Assembly (NCBI GenBank): GCA_035295985.1
Contig: DATHBT010000348.1
Location: 1 to 13,545 of the forward strand
Length of the DNA: 13,545 bases
Source of the DNA: JAIVGV01 sp035295985
GTDB taxonomy: Bacteria; Acidobacteriota; Blastocatellia; Pyrinomonadales; Pyrinomonadaceae
Direction of reading: 5' to 3'
The notes under the pieces are model-generated. The model saw only the letters and a list, made by a program, of their open reading frames with translations. It was not told the DNA's origin and searched no databases. Below are positions 1 through 7,509 of the stretch, piece after piece (within the stretch, counting starts at the first letter, position 1; every line of letters begins with the position of its first letter). Position numbers and translations under genes: made by a program.

Positions 1-447
1 GGGCGGCGTTCCCCGTCGGACGAGGGCGGCTTGCCGGCTGCGACGGCCGCCAACGCGGAAGAGCGCGACGCGCGCGAGCTTCGCGACGCGCTCGGCGGTT
101 GGGTCGCGGCGACGAACGCGCGCGACGTAGGGCGGCAGATGGAGTTTTACGCGCCGACCCTGAGTAGATTTTACCTCACAAGCAACGCCCCGCGCGCGGC
201 CGTCCGCGCCGAGAAGCTGCGCGTCTTCCGCAGCGCCACGAGCGTTGACATTCGCGCCGCCGCTCCCGAAATCATCTTCACCGAGGCGGGCCGCGCGGCC
301 GTGATGCGCTTCCGCAAAACTTACGCGGTCGAGGGCGGCCCCGGCGCCCGCAGCGGCGAGGTCGTGCAGGAGCTGCGCTGGCGGCGGACGCCCGGCGGGT
401 GGAGGATCACGAGCGAGCGCGACGTGCGCGTCATCCGCAGCCGTTGA
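1..447 (+). CDS. NTF2-like (SnoaL/DUF4440-type) domain protein, C-terminal part, 5' end outside the window
   Basis: The reading frame is open from base 1. The first available start inside the window is a TTG at 31 that has no convincing ribosome-binding site, so the gene very probably begins upstream and only its C-terminal domain is visible. Counting from the TTG, residues ~15-136 look like an NTF2-like alpha+beta cone: a helix with the segment GWVAATNARDV, an aromatic stretch around EFYAP, the segment RAEKLRVF, and final strands with ELRWRRTPGGWRITSERDV. The closing pattern 'W+..GGW+I..E' is typical of NTF2/SnoaL/DUF4440 folds. In many acidobacterial proteins such a domain is a C-terminal appendage of a larger protein, for example a kinase or secreted protein. 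What the upstream part is cannot be seen. The function is unknown; a ligand-binding or protein-interaction role is only inferred from the fold. Confidence 0.7.
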   Translation, partial: GRRSPSDEGGLPAATAANAEERDARELRDALGGWVAATNARDVGRQMEFYAPTLSRFYLTSNAPRAAVRAEKLRVFRSATSVDIRAAAPEIIFTEAGRAAVMRFRKTYAVEGGPGARSGEVVQELRWRRTPGGWRITSERDVRVIRSR

Positions 448-482
448 GCCGGTGAGATCGCTGCTCCGCGGGCTCGCCCTCG

Positions 483-491
483 TGCTAATCT
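483..491 (+). promoter_or_regulatory. Candidate extended -10 element just upstream of the OppD-type gene
   Basis: TG-C-TAATCT lies at 483-491 and resembles an extended -10 box. No good -35 hexamer sits 16-18 bp upstream. With the usual ~7-nt distance, transcription would begin at about 498-500, right at the ATG at 500. This fits the lack of a Shine-Dalgarno sequence before that ATG and would make the mRNA leaderless. Inference from sequence only. Confidence 0.3.
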
Positions 492-499
492 CTTAGGCC

Positions 500-1536
<1,037 letters not shown>

Positions 1537-1540
<4 letters not shown>

Positions 1541-2013
1541 GTTCCGACGAATCATTCATCCGACTGCAAAATGCCCTCGCGTCCCTCGCGGAATTGGGGG
1601 CTGATCACGAGCAGCGAATCTCTCGGATGGAGCAAGCCTACGTTACCGTAGTCGAGATGATCCGCCGGCACGACGAGCGCGTAGACGAGTTCCGCGCCCT
1701 GCGCGACGAAACCGATCAGAAGCTCGCCGCGCTAATTGACGCGCAGGTCCGCGCCGAAGACGAGATAAGCAGGCTCAGGGCGGCGCAGGACGAGACCGGG
1801 CAGAAGCTGGCCGAGACCGGGCAGAGGCTAGCTGAGACCGGACAGAAGCTAGCCGAGACCGGGCAGAAGCTAACCGTCGTCACTGAGGCTCAAGTTCGCG
1901 CCGAAGACGAAATGAGGAGAGTCAGGGAGGCGCTGGCTGAGTTGGCGGAGGCGATGGCGAGTCTGACGAAGAAGGTAGCCGCCATCACGGGCGGCGAGCG
2001 TCCGGCAGGCTGA
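1537..2013 (+). CDS. Heptad-repeat coiled-coil protein of unknown function, coupled to oppD
   Basis: The 158-residue protein starts with GTG at 1537, overlapping the oppD stop (GTGA). It is preceded by a good ribosome-binding site, AGGAG at 1524-1528, eight bases upstream. The open frame extends further upstream, but that part is out of phase with oppD and is a shadow. Nearly the whole product (about residues 5-152) is predicted helical and coiled-coil, very rich in Glu, Ala, Arg and Gln and lacking Cys, with no signal peptide or membrane span. Residues 86-113 are four tandem copies of ETGQ(K/R)L(A/T). A fifth related unit, ETDQKLA, is at 58-64, and AQVRAEDE occurs twice (residue 69 and residue 118, 49 residues apart). 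All spacings are multiples of seven, so a single heptad register is kept. Loosely similar heptad-repeat hypothetical proteins of variable repeat number occur in other bacteria (recall, not searched). Position between the two Opp ATPase genes suggests co-expression; any role in transport is speculative. Confidence 0.82.
1792..1875 (+). repeat. Four 21-bp tandem direct repeats inside the coiled-coil gene
   Basis: The units are 1792-1812, 1813-1833, 1834-1854 and 1855-1875. Each begins GAGACCGG and encodes one ETGQ(K/R)L(A/T) heptad, and they differ at only a few bases from one another. A more diverged copy lies at 1708-1728. Repeat number is an in-frame multiple of 7 residues, so slippage would lengthen or shorten the coil without breaking the frame. 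Confidence 0.93.
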
Positions 2014-2054
2014 GCGCGGGTGCGCCAGTCGCCTGAGTAAAAGTTCAGAAACAG

Positions 2055-3137
2055 ATGAGCACTGAGAGCGCGGGTAAGAGGAACGAGCGGGGCGAGACTG
2101 TGCCGCGGGCCGAGGCGCGCGCCGCGCACGCGCACGACGCGCGGGCCGACGTGCGCGACGAACTCGTGCGCGTGCGCGGGCTGTTCAAACACTTCCCCGT
2201 GGCGGGGAGCGACGACGTGGTGCGCGCCGTGGACGGCGTCACGTTCGAGATTTACGAGGGCGAGACTTTGGGCCTCGTCGGCGAGTCGGGCTGCGGCAAG
2301 TCCACGGTCGGCCGCTGCCTGCTCCGCCTCATCGAGCCGACGCGCGGCGAGGTGCGCTTCCAAAACAGGGACGTGCTCTCGCTCTCTGGGAAAGACCTGC
2401 GCGCGCTCCGGCGCGAGATGCAGATCATTTTTCAAGACCCATACGCCTCCCTGAACCCGCGGCTGCGCGTGCGCGACATCATCGCCGAGCCTTTGATCGT
2501 CCACGGCGTGGGCGAGAAGTCGGAGCGGCGCGAGCGCGTGGCCGAGCTGCTGCGCAAGGTCGGCCTCGACCCCGATTACATGAACCGCTACCCGCACGAG
2601 TTTTCGGGCGGGCAGCGACAGCGCATCGGCATCGCCCGCGCGCTGGCGCTCAACCCGAAGCTCATCGTCGCGGACGAGCCGGTCTCGGCGCTCGACGTGT
2701 CCGTCCAGGCGCAGGTCATCAACCTGCTGGAAGACTTGCAGACGGAGTTCCGCCTCACCTACTTCTTCATCTCGCACGGGCTGGCGGTGGTCGAGCACAT
2801 CTCGGATCGCGTCGCCGTGATGTACCTCGGCCGCATCGTCGAGATCGCTTCGGCCGCAGACCTCTACGCGAACCCGCTCCACCCGTACACGCGCGCCCTG
2901 CTCTCGGCGATACCCGTCCCCGACCCGACGCGCCATCGCGAGCGCATAGTGCTCCACGGCGACGTGCCGACGCCCATCAACCCGCCTTCGGGATGCCGCT
3001 TCCACACGCGCTGCCCCGAAGCCATCGCCGAGTGCTCACAGATCGATCCCGACCTGCGCGAGGTCGCGCCCCGCCACTCGGTCGCCTGCATACGCGTCCC
3101 CGGCTGGGCGGAGGCGAAGACGAGGGAAGAAGGCTGA
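2055..3137 (+). CDS. oppF: Oligopeptide/dipeptide ABC importer ATP-binding protein (OppF/DppF type)
   Basis: This is the second nucleotide-binding subunit of an Opp/Dpp importer, expected to pair with the OppD-type protein encoded upstream. Residue numbers are for the 360-aa frame from ATG 2055. Walker A is GESGCGKS (76-83), Q-loop Q127, signature FSGGQRQ (183-189), Walker B LIVADE (203-208) and switch histidine H241. The C-terminal extension carries Cys314, Cys320, Cys327 and Cys345, the family's iron-sulfur ligand pattern. Family members usually start about 35 residues later, near ELVRVRGLFKHFPV. The N-terminal stretch (charged, Ala/His/Arg-rich) is extra, and ATG 2055 lacks a clear Shine-Dalgarno sequence; a GTG at 2100 is an alternative start. 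The residue after the switch histidine is Gly (SHGL) where SHDL is usual. The gene follows the coiled-coil gene by 41 bp on the same strand, so co-transcription is likely. Confidence 0.92.
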   Translation: MSTESAGKRNERGETVPRAEARAAHAHDARADVRDELVRVRGLFKHFPVAGSDDVVRAVDGVTFEIYEGETLGLVGESGCGKSTVGRCLLRLIEPTRGEVRFQNRDVLSLSGKDLRALRREMQIIFQDPYASLNPRLRVRDIIAEPLIVHGVGEKSERRERVAELLRKVGLDPDYMNRYPHEFSGGQRQRIGIARALALNPKLIVADEPVSALDVSVQAQVINLLEDLQTEFRLTYFFISHGLAVVEHISDRVAVMYLGRIVEIASAADLYANPLHPYTRALLSAIPVPDPTRHRERIVLHGDVPTPINPPSGCRFHTRCPEAIAECSQIDPDLREVAPRHSVACIRVPGWAEAKTREEG

Positions 3138-3146
3138 GCGCGAAAC

Positions 3147-3292
3147 GATGAACGGTGAGGTAGTCAGTTGTCCGTAGTCAGTTGTCAGTTGTTTGAGCTT
3201 CGCCGACTCGACGCCTGCGAGGGGGCGCGGCGGCTTACCGGCATGGACGGCGGACAACTGACCACGGACAACTGACTTTTCCTCAGTTCATC
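3147..3292. repeat. Intergenic inverted repeat with 7-bp periodic arms (GTCAGTT type)
   Basis: The left arm (3162-3186) and right arm (3253-3277) are reverse complements at 24 of 25 positions. The arms are built of 7-mers, read on the left as TCAGTTG-TCCGTAG-TCAGTTG-TC with a further TCAGTTG-like continuation. An outer, imperfect extension pairs GATGAAC..TGAGG (3147-3160) with CCTCA..GTTCATC (3281-3292). The 66-bp loop is GC-rich and looks unlike the arms. It lies just after the oppF stop, and CTTTTCC follows the right arm, so it could fold in the mRNA and act in termination or 3'-end stability. The arms resemble heptanucleotide STRR sequences known from cyanobacteria (general knowledge, not searched). 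Confidence 0.85.
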
Positions 3293-3308
3293 ATTTCCCT
3301 TTGAAACC

Positions 3309-3324
3309 CGCGCCGCCCGGCGCG
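3309..3324. other. Short GC hairpin upstream of the YIP1-family gene
   Basis: CGCGCC (3309-3314) and GGCGCG (3319-3324) can pair around a 4-base loop. There is no T-tract after it on either strand, so a terminator is not supported. In DNA of this GC content it may be chance. The rest of 3293-3431 shows no convincing promoter, though TTGAAA at 3301 could be a -35 without a recognisable -10. Confidence 0.25.
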
Positions 3325-3431
3325 CGTACCAACAGCCGAACCAAGGCCAGTACCCTCGGCCGCCCCGGCGCTCACCGCGCGTGAGACGGCCGCCCTGCTC
3401 ACGAGCCTTCTAAGCCTGACGGAGTCTGACG

Positions 3432-4517
3432 ATGAGCCAACAACAAGACGACACGGCCGCGGCGGGGACGCCCGCCGCGCCTACGGCCGCCGACACGCAC
3501 ACAGTCGCGACAGCGGGCGGCGAGAGCCTGCCGCCGCCCCCGGCCGCGCCGCCCCCGCCGCCCGGCCGCGCGGAGGCGAAGGCCGGGCCTTCGAGGGTAA
3601 AGCGCCTGCACGCGCTCGTCATCATCGGCGTCGCCGTCGTCGCGCTCGTGCTGGGCCTGCTGAAGGTTTTGCCGGGCGGGGCGGTCGCGGGCGGGTCGCT
3701 GCTGCTGCTCGGGCTGGTGCTGCTGGGCTTAAGCTTCGTGCCGACGCGGGAGCCTGTGGGGCCGCAGCCGCAGCCGATGTCGGCGGGCGCGCGCCTCGCG
3801 GGCATCTTCTTCGAGCCGTCGAACGTCTTCCAGAACCTGAGGGCGCACCCGCGCTGGCTCGTCGCGCTGCTGCTGATCGCGGCGCTCAGCTACGCCTACT
3901 CGTTAGCCTTCGCGCGGCGCGTGACGCCGGAGCGGATCGCCGAGTTCACGACCGAGAAGGTGGTCGAGAGCGGGTTCGTGCCGGCCGAGGCGGCGGAGCG
4001 GATGAAGGCCGAGCAGATCGAGGCGGCCAGGTCGCCCGCGCGGATGGCGGCCGGCGCGTTCGGCCACTTCACCTCCGTGTTCGTCATCACGGCCATCGTC
4101 GCCGCGCTCTACATGCTGGCCGTGCTGGTCTTCGGCGGGCGCATCGGCTACTGGCAGGCGCTCGCGGTCGCCGTACACGCGGCATTCCCCGCAATCGTCA
4201 TCGACAAAGTCCTGAGCTTCATCATCCTGTACCTGAAAGCGCCGGAGGACCTGCACCCGATGCTCGGGCAGAACACGCTCGTCACCGACAACCTCGGCGC
4301 GCTCGTCACGCCGGGCGAGAACCCGGTCATCTTCGCGCTCGCCTCGTCCATCGGCGTGCTCTCGTTCTACAGGCTCTGGCTGCTCGCCACCGGCCTGCGC
4401 CACGGCAGCGAGCGCCTCGGCAAGACGAGCGCGTGGGTGATCGCGATCATCTTCTGGCTGATCATCGTCCTCTTCGGCGTCGTGATGAGCCTGCTCTTCC
4501 CGCAATTCATTTCGTGA
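3432..4517 (+). CDS. YIP1-family multi-pass membrane protein with proline-rich N-terminus
   Basis: This 361-residue integral membrane protein has an ATG at 3432 preceded by GGAG at 3421-3424 (7-base spacing). Residues 1-55 are a low-complexity Ala/Pro/Thr cytosolic-looking tail with runs PPPPAAPPPPPG. Two hydrophobic segments follow (about 59-79 and 83-103). After a Pro-rich linker comes a YIP1-like core that opens with GIFFEPSNVFQNLRAHPRW (124-142), the typical 'F..P...F..L...P.W' entry. Further spans are at about 141-160, 215-235, 243-267, 298-320 and 334-356. A charged amphipathic segment (162-205) sits between core spans 1 and 2, as in bacterial YIP1/DUF1282 proteins. Bacterial YIP1 proteins are poorly characterised; a membrane-organising or transport-accessory role is only a guess. 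It stands alone, convergent with the permease cluster, and its stop is followed three bases later by a long inverted repeat with a terminator-like hairpin. Confidence 0.82.
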   Translation: MSQQQDDTAAAGTPAAPTAADTHTVATAGGESLPPPPAAPPPPPGRAEAKAGPSRVKRLHALVIIGVAVVALVLGLLKVLPGGAVAGGSLLLLGLVLLGLSFVPTREPVGPQPQPMSAGARLAGIFFEPSNVFQNLRAHPRWLVALLLIAALSYAYSLAFARRVTPERIAEFTTEKVVESGFVPAEAAERMKAEQIEAARSPARMAAGAFGHFTSVFVITAIVAALYMLAVLVFGGRIGYWQALAVAVHAAFPAIVIDKVLSFIILYLKAPEDLHPMLGQNTLVTDNLGALVTPGENPVIFALASSIGVLSFYRLWLLATGLRHGSERLGKTSAWVIAIIFWLIIVLFGVVMSLLFPQFIS

Positions 4518-4520
4518 CAA

Positions 4521-4649
4521 GAAGCTGTTAGCTGTTAGCGATTAGCTGTTAGCCAAACACGAAGGCGGGAGAAGATTTGATCGTGATCTTCTCCCGCCTT
4601 CTTCCTTTTTCTGAAAGCTAACAGCTAATCGCTAACAGCTAACAGCTTC
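4521..4649. repeat. Intergenic inverted repeat 1, AGCTGTT 7-mer type, 33-bp perfect arms
   Basis: The arms 4521-4553 and 4617-4649 are perfect reverse complements over 33 bp. Read from the left, the arm is GA, then 7-mers AGCTGTT, AGCTGTT, AGCGATT, AGCTGTT, then AGC. The variant AGCGATT is present at the mirrored place in both arms. The 63-bp centre contains its own 16-bp perfect hairpin. The right arm overlaps the stop codon of permease D (TCA at 4648-4650, read as TGA), and the left arm begins 3 bp after the YIP1 stop, so the element fills the convergent intergenic gap entirely. RNA from either strand would form a very long hairpin. Confidence 0.95.
4561..4610 (+). terminator. Rho-independent terminator-like hairpin for the YIP1-family gene
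   Basis: A 16-bp perfect stem (4561-4576 with 4586-4601, core GGCGGGAGAAGAT) with a 9-base loop is followed on the + strand by TTCCTTTTT (4602-4610). It lies 44 bp after the YIP1 stop. On the minus strand no T-tract follows, although the enclosing 33-bp arms could still block readthrough from the permease side. Confidence 0.72.
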
Positions 4650-5907
4650 ATTCGTAGCGGAGCGCTTCGATGGGGTCGAGGCGTGCGGCCTTCCAAGCGG
4701 GCCAGAGGCCGAAGACGAGGCCGATGGCGACCGAGGCGGCCACGCCCGCGATGGGGGCCCAGAGCGGGACATAGGAGGGGAGGAACATGCTGATGATGAA
4801 CGTGCCGGCCCAGCCGATGAGCAGCCCCACCAGCCCGCCGAAGCCGGTCAGCGTCATCGCCTCGATGAGGAACTGGATCAGGATGTCGCGGCGGCGCGCG
4901 CCGATGGCCTTGCGGATGCCGATCTCGCGCGTCCGCTCCGTGACCGAGACGAGCATGATGTTCATCACGCCGATGCCGCCGACCATCAGCCCGACCGAAG
5001 AGATCGCGATCATGGCGAGGGCGACGCCGGCCATGATCGAGCGGAAAGTCTGGACGATGGAGTCGGCCGTCTCGATGCCGAAGTTGTTCGGCTTGTCGAA
5101 GGGCACCTGGCGGCGCTGGCGCAGCAGGTCTTCGATCTGATCCTTCGCCTCGTCAAGCCGGCCCGCGTGTGCGACGGCGAGGATGAAGAGGTCTTGCGCG
5201 TCGGGCTTGAGCTTGCGCGCCACCTCGAAGGGCATGTAGATGACGTTGTTCACGTCGTTCGAGCCGTCGCCGCCGCCCATCTGCTCGCGCTTCACCAGGA
5301 CCCCCGTGATGAAGAACTCCTCGCCGCCGATCTCGATGGTGTCCCCGACGGGCGACCCGTAGGGGAAGAAGTTGTCGGCGACGCTCGCCCCGACGACCGC
5401 CACCTTGCGGTTCGTGTCGTTCTCGAACTTCGTGAAGAAGCGCCCCTCCGTGATCGTCTCCGTCCCGGCCCGCTCGAACTCGGGCAGTGTCCCCTGCAAG
5501 CGCACCGAGGCCGAGGTCTTGCCCTTGCGGCCGACCATGATCTTCTGACCCCAGCGGTTGGCCGTCACGTTCAGGAACGGGACGGAGACCTCGACGGCGG
5601 GCAGTTGCGCGACGGCCTGCGAGTCGTCGAACGTCAGGTTCGGGCGCAAACGCTCCTCGCGCGTCGGCTCCGACGTGCGCGGGCCGATGTCCATCTTGTA
5701 GAGGAAGATCGAGCGCGTGCCGAACGACTCGACCTCCTTGCGCACAGCCGTGTCGATGCCGCTGATGATCGAGGCGATCAGCATCACGACGACCACGCCG
5801 ATGACGACGCCCACCACCGTCAGCGCCGAGCGCAGCTTGTTCGTGCGCAGGGTCTGTAGCGCCATCTTCAGGTTCTCGTAAACCTCGCTGCTGATGAAAG
5901 TCTTCAT
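4648..5907 (-). CDS. MacB-like ABC transporter permease D (MacB_PCD + FtsX domains)
   Basis: This 419-residue permease is of the MacB/LolC-E/FtsX (type VII ABC) class. These proteins do not carry substrate through the membrane but couple cytosolic ATP hydrolysis to movement of a periplasmic domain. TM1 is about 26-50, following the class motif LRTNKLRSALTVVGVVIGV. A ~240-residue periplasmic domain (51-290) follows, including ATTRV-like segments such as GRFFTKFENDTNRKVAVVGASVADNFFP. Then come TM2 (292-318), TM3 (346-375) and TM4 (383-403). The cytosolic coupling helix is SVTERTREIGIRKAIGARR (321-339), and the C-terminus ends PAWKAARLDPIEALRYE. There is no cysteine and no fused ATPase, so it must use a separate one, presumably the LolD/MacB-like ATPase encoded upstream. 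The ATG at 5907 has weak Shine-Dalgarno sequence and lies 7 bp from an inverted-repeat arm. It is the last gene of the cluster. Confidence 0.93.
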   Translation of the reverse strand: MKTFISSEVYENLKMALQTLRTNKLRSALTVVGVVIGVVVVMLIASIISGIDTAVRKEVESFGTRSIFLYKMDIGPRTSEPTREERLRPNLTFDDSQAVAQLPAVEVSVPFLNVTANRWGQKIMVGRKGKTSASVRLQGTLPEFERAGTETITEGRFFTKFENDTNRKVAVVGASVADNFFPYGSPVGDTIEIGGEEFFITGVLVKREQMGGGDGSNDVNNVIYMPFEVARKLKPDAQDLFILAVAHAGRLDEAKDQIEDLLRQRRQVPFDKPNNFGIETADSIVQTFRSIMAGVALAMIAISSVGLMVGGIGVMNIMLVSVTERTREIGIRKAIGARRRDILIQFLIEAMTLTGFGGLVGLLIGWAGTFIISMFLPSYVPLWAPIAGVAASVAIGLVFGLWPAWKAARLDPIEALRYE

Positions 5908-5914
5908 AACTCAA

Positions 5915-6020
5915 GAGCTGTTAGCTGTTAGCAAAACCAAAGACCGAAGCCGGGGCTAAGCCGGTAACCGAATGCCGTCCTCTTCCGGCTAAAAGCTAAC
6001 AGCTAATAGCTAACAGCTTC
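5915..6020. repeat. Intergenic inverted repeat 2, AGCTGTT 7-mer type, between permeases C and D
   Basis: The left arm 5915-5932 has 7-mers AGCTGTT, AGCTGTT, AGC. The right arm 5995-6020, read on the minus strand, is AGCTGTT, AGCTATT, AGCTGTT, AGC, one 7-mer longer. The arms pair with one 7-base unit bulged out. The centre (5933-5994) is GC-rich and has GCCGG/CCGGC-type pairing but no clean terminator. The element takes up almost all of the 115-bp gap. In the permease message one arm begins 3 bases after the permease C stop and the other ends 7 bases before the permease D start. Confidence 0.9.
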
Positions 6021-6022
6021 AT

Positions 6023-7261
6023 TCAGTCCGCTCGCAGCGCCTCGATGGGGTCGAGGCGGGCGGCCTTCCAGGCCGGGATGATGCCGGCCAGCGTGCCGAC
6101 GCCGCCGGAGACGCCGACGGCCGCCGCGACGGCGGCGGCGGACAGGTACGTCTGGATGACGAAGGCCGAGACGACGAGGCCGATGGCCCACGCGATCCCG
6201 ACGCCGACAAGTCCGCCGATGGCCGTCAGCGTGACGGCCTCGACGAGGAACTGTTTCAGGATGTCGGACTGGCGCGCGCCGAGCGCCTTGCGGATGCCGA
6301 TCTCCTTGGTGCGCTCCGTCACAGACACCAGCATGATGTTCATCACGACGATGCCGCCGACGACGAGCGCGATTGCCGGGACGGCGATGGCGACGATGAA
6401 GATCGGGCCGAAGATGCGGTCGCGCATCCCCGTTATGGCGTCGGGCGTGATGATGGCGAAGTTGTCCGGCTCGCTGGCGGGGAGCTTGCGGCGCAGGCGC
6501 ATGATCTGGCGCGTCTCCTCGACCGTGTCTTTGAACAGCTCGTCGGAGCGCGCCGTCCCGACGAAGGAGAGCCAGCGGCGGCCCGTCAGCGGGCCGATGG
6601 TGCGCTCGTAGGTCTTGAGCGGGATGTGTACGAAGTTGTCCTGCGGCTGGCCGAAGACTGTCCCTTCGGCCACGGCCACGCCGAGGACGCGGAAGGGCAG
6701 GCCGGCGACGGTGATCTCGCTCCCGACGACCGTCCCCGTCGGGAAGAGCTTCTCGGCCACGTCCGCGCCGAGGAAGGCGACGCGCGCGGCCGACTCGTTC
6801 TCCTGCTCGGTGAAGTAGCGGCCGTCGGCGATGTCGATCTTGTCGATCTCGGCGATGTTGGGCGTCAGCCCGTGGACGGGTACGCCCGTCAGGGTCTCCG
6901 TGCCGTGCTTGACCTGGCGGGGGATGGCGGCGGCGCGTGCGCCGAGGCGGTCGATGAGGACTGAACGGGAGCGTATGAACTCGTAGTCCTCCATCGTCAG
7001 CTCCTTGTTGCGGCGCTGGGCGGCGGCGATGGTGTCGGAGTTGCGGAAGTCCTTGAAGAAGTCGAAGCGATAGACCGAGAACGAGTTCGAGCCAATGTTG
7101 GCGATCTTCTCGTCCACGTAGGTGTTGAAGCCCTGGATCAGGGAGACCACGACGACGACGGCCGCCACGCCGATGATCATGCCCAAAAGGGTGAGCGCCG
7201 AGCGCAGCTTGTGCGCCCAGATCGCGGCCAGGGCCAGCTTCAGTGTCTCGATCAGTTTCAC
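6023..7261 (-). CDS. MacB-like ABC transporter permease C (MacB_PCD + FtsX domains)
   Basis: I chose the GTG at 7261 as the start, giving 412 residues beginning MKLIETLKLALAAIWAHKLRSALT, which matches the start of its paralogs. The open frame runs further to a TTG at 7336, but that 25-residue Cys-rich leader has no family counterpart. No clear Shine-Dalgarno sequence precedes GTG 7261. The layout is that of the class: TM1 about 20-43, a periplasmic domain of ~235 residues, then three C-terminal membrane spans, the coupling segment SVTERTKEIGIRKALGARQ, and the end PAWKAARLDPIEALRAD. There is no cysteine in the mature frame. Its third and fourth spans contain an unusually Ala/Val/Gly-rich stretch (LSAAAVAAAVGVSGGVG). 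It is separated from permease B by 246 bp carrying inverted repeat 3 and a candidate promoter, so it may be transcribed partly on its own. The substrate is unknown. Confidence 0.92.
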   Translation of the reverse strand: MKLIETLKLALAAIWAHKLRSALTLLGMIIGVAAVVVVVSLIQGFNTYVDEKIANIGSNSFSVYRFDFFKDFRNSDTIAAAQRRNKELTMEDYEFIRSRSVLIDRLGARAAAIPRQVKHGTETLTGVPVHGLTPNIAEIDKIDIADGRYFTEQENESAARVAFLGADVAEKLFPTGTVVGSEITVAGLPFRVLGVAVAEGTVFGQPQDNFVHIPLKTYERTIGPLTGRRWLSFVGTARSDELFKDTVEETRQIMRLRRKLPASEPDNFAIITPDAITGMRDRIFGPIFIVAIAVPAIALVVGGIVVMNIMLVSVTERTKEIGIRKALGARQSDILKQFLVEAVTLTAIGGLVGVGIAWAIGLVVSAFVIQTYLSAAAVAAAVGVSGGVGTLAGIIPAWKAARLDPIEALRAD

Positions 7262-7286
7262 GGTTGGGTTATTACGTCCGGCCGCC

Positions 7287-7315
7287 AGTTTAGTTTTACA
7301 GCCCCGGCAGGGCAA
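7287..7315 (-). promoter_or_regulatory. Candidate sigma-70-type promoter for permease C
   Basis: On the minus strand, TTGCCC (7315-7310) is followed after exactly 17 bp by TAAACT (7292-7287). Each hexamer matches the consensus at 4 of 6 positions. Transcription would start near 7280, leaving a ~19-base leader before the GTG at 7261. It lies downstream of inverted repeat 3, as expected if that repeat separates transcription units. Pattern-based only. Confidence 0.35.
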
Positions 7316-7386
7316 GCAATCGGCGGCGGCCGACAAGACAGAGACGGCCGCGGCGGGCGCAGGGTTACATAAAAGCCGTGAAAAGG

Positions 7387-7509
7387 AGCTGTTAGCTGTT
7401 AGCTATTAGCTGTTAGCCAAACAGGAACGGAGGGCTTCAGCCTTCGGCCGTCGCCCTCCCTCTCCGGTTTTTTCCGGCTAACGGCTAACCGCTGATAGCT
7501 AACAGCTTC
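7387..7509. repeat. Intergenic inverted repeat 3, AGCTGTT 7-mer type, between permeases B and C
   Basis: The left arm 7387-7417 is AGCTGTT, AGCTGTT, AGCTATT, AGCTGTT, AGC. The right arm 7476-7509, read on the minus strand, is AGCTGTT, AGCTATC, AGCGGTT, AGCCGTT, AGC, so this copy has diverged between arms but keeps the 7-bp phase. The centre shares CAAACA.GAA with inverted repeat 1. It holds a weaker hairpin (GGAGGGC 7429-7435 with GCCCTCC 7453-7459) followed on the + strand by a T-rich stretch near 7468-7473. The right arm overlaps the stop of permease B (7508-7510), exactly as repeat 1 overlaps the stop of permease D. Confidence 0.9.

Noticed and set aside
1890..3005. 371-codon minus-strand open frame opposite the OppF gene
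   Set aside because: It has no recognisable domain and is Arg/Asp/His-rich. It mirrors a well-supported ATPase gene.
3147..3292. Insertion sequence ends or a miniature transposon
   Set aside because: No transposase and no clear target-site duplication are seen. The symmetric 7-bp periodicity explains the inverted arms better, although a mobile origin is not excluded.
7262..7336. N-terminal extension of permease C from TTG 7336
   Set aside because: The leader has Cys residues and no hydrophobic or family-like sequence, and a plausible promoter lies inside it. GTG 7261 matches the paralogs.
4521..7509. CRISPR array or tRNA-like structures in the repeat-rich gaps
   Set aside because: The repeats are 7-bp units in inverted pairs without regular 30-40 bp spacers, and no cas gene or cloverleaf is visible.
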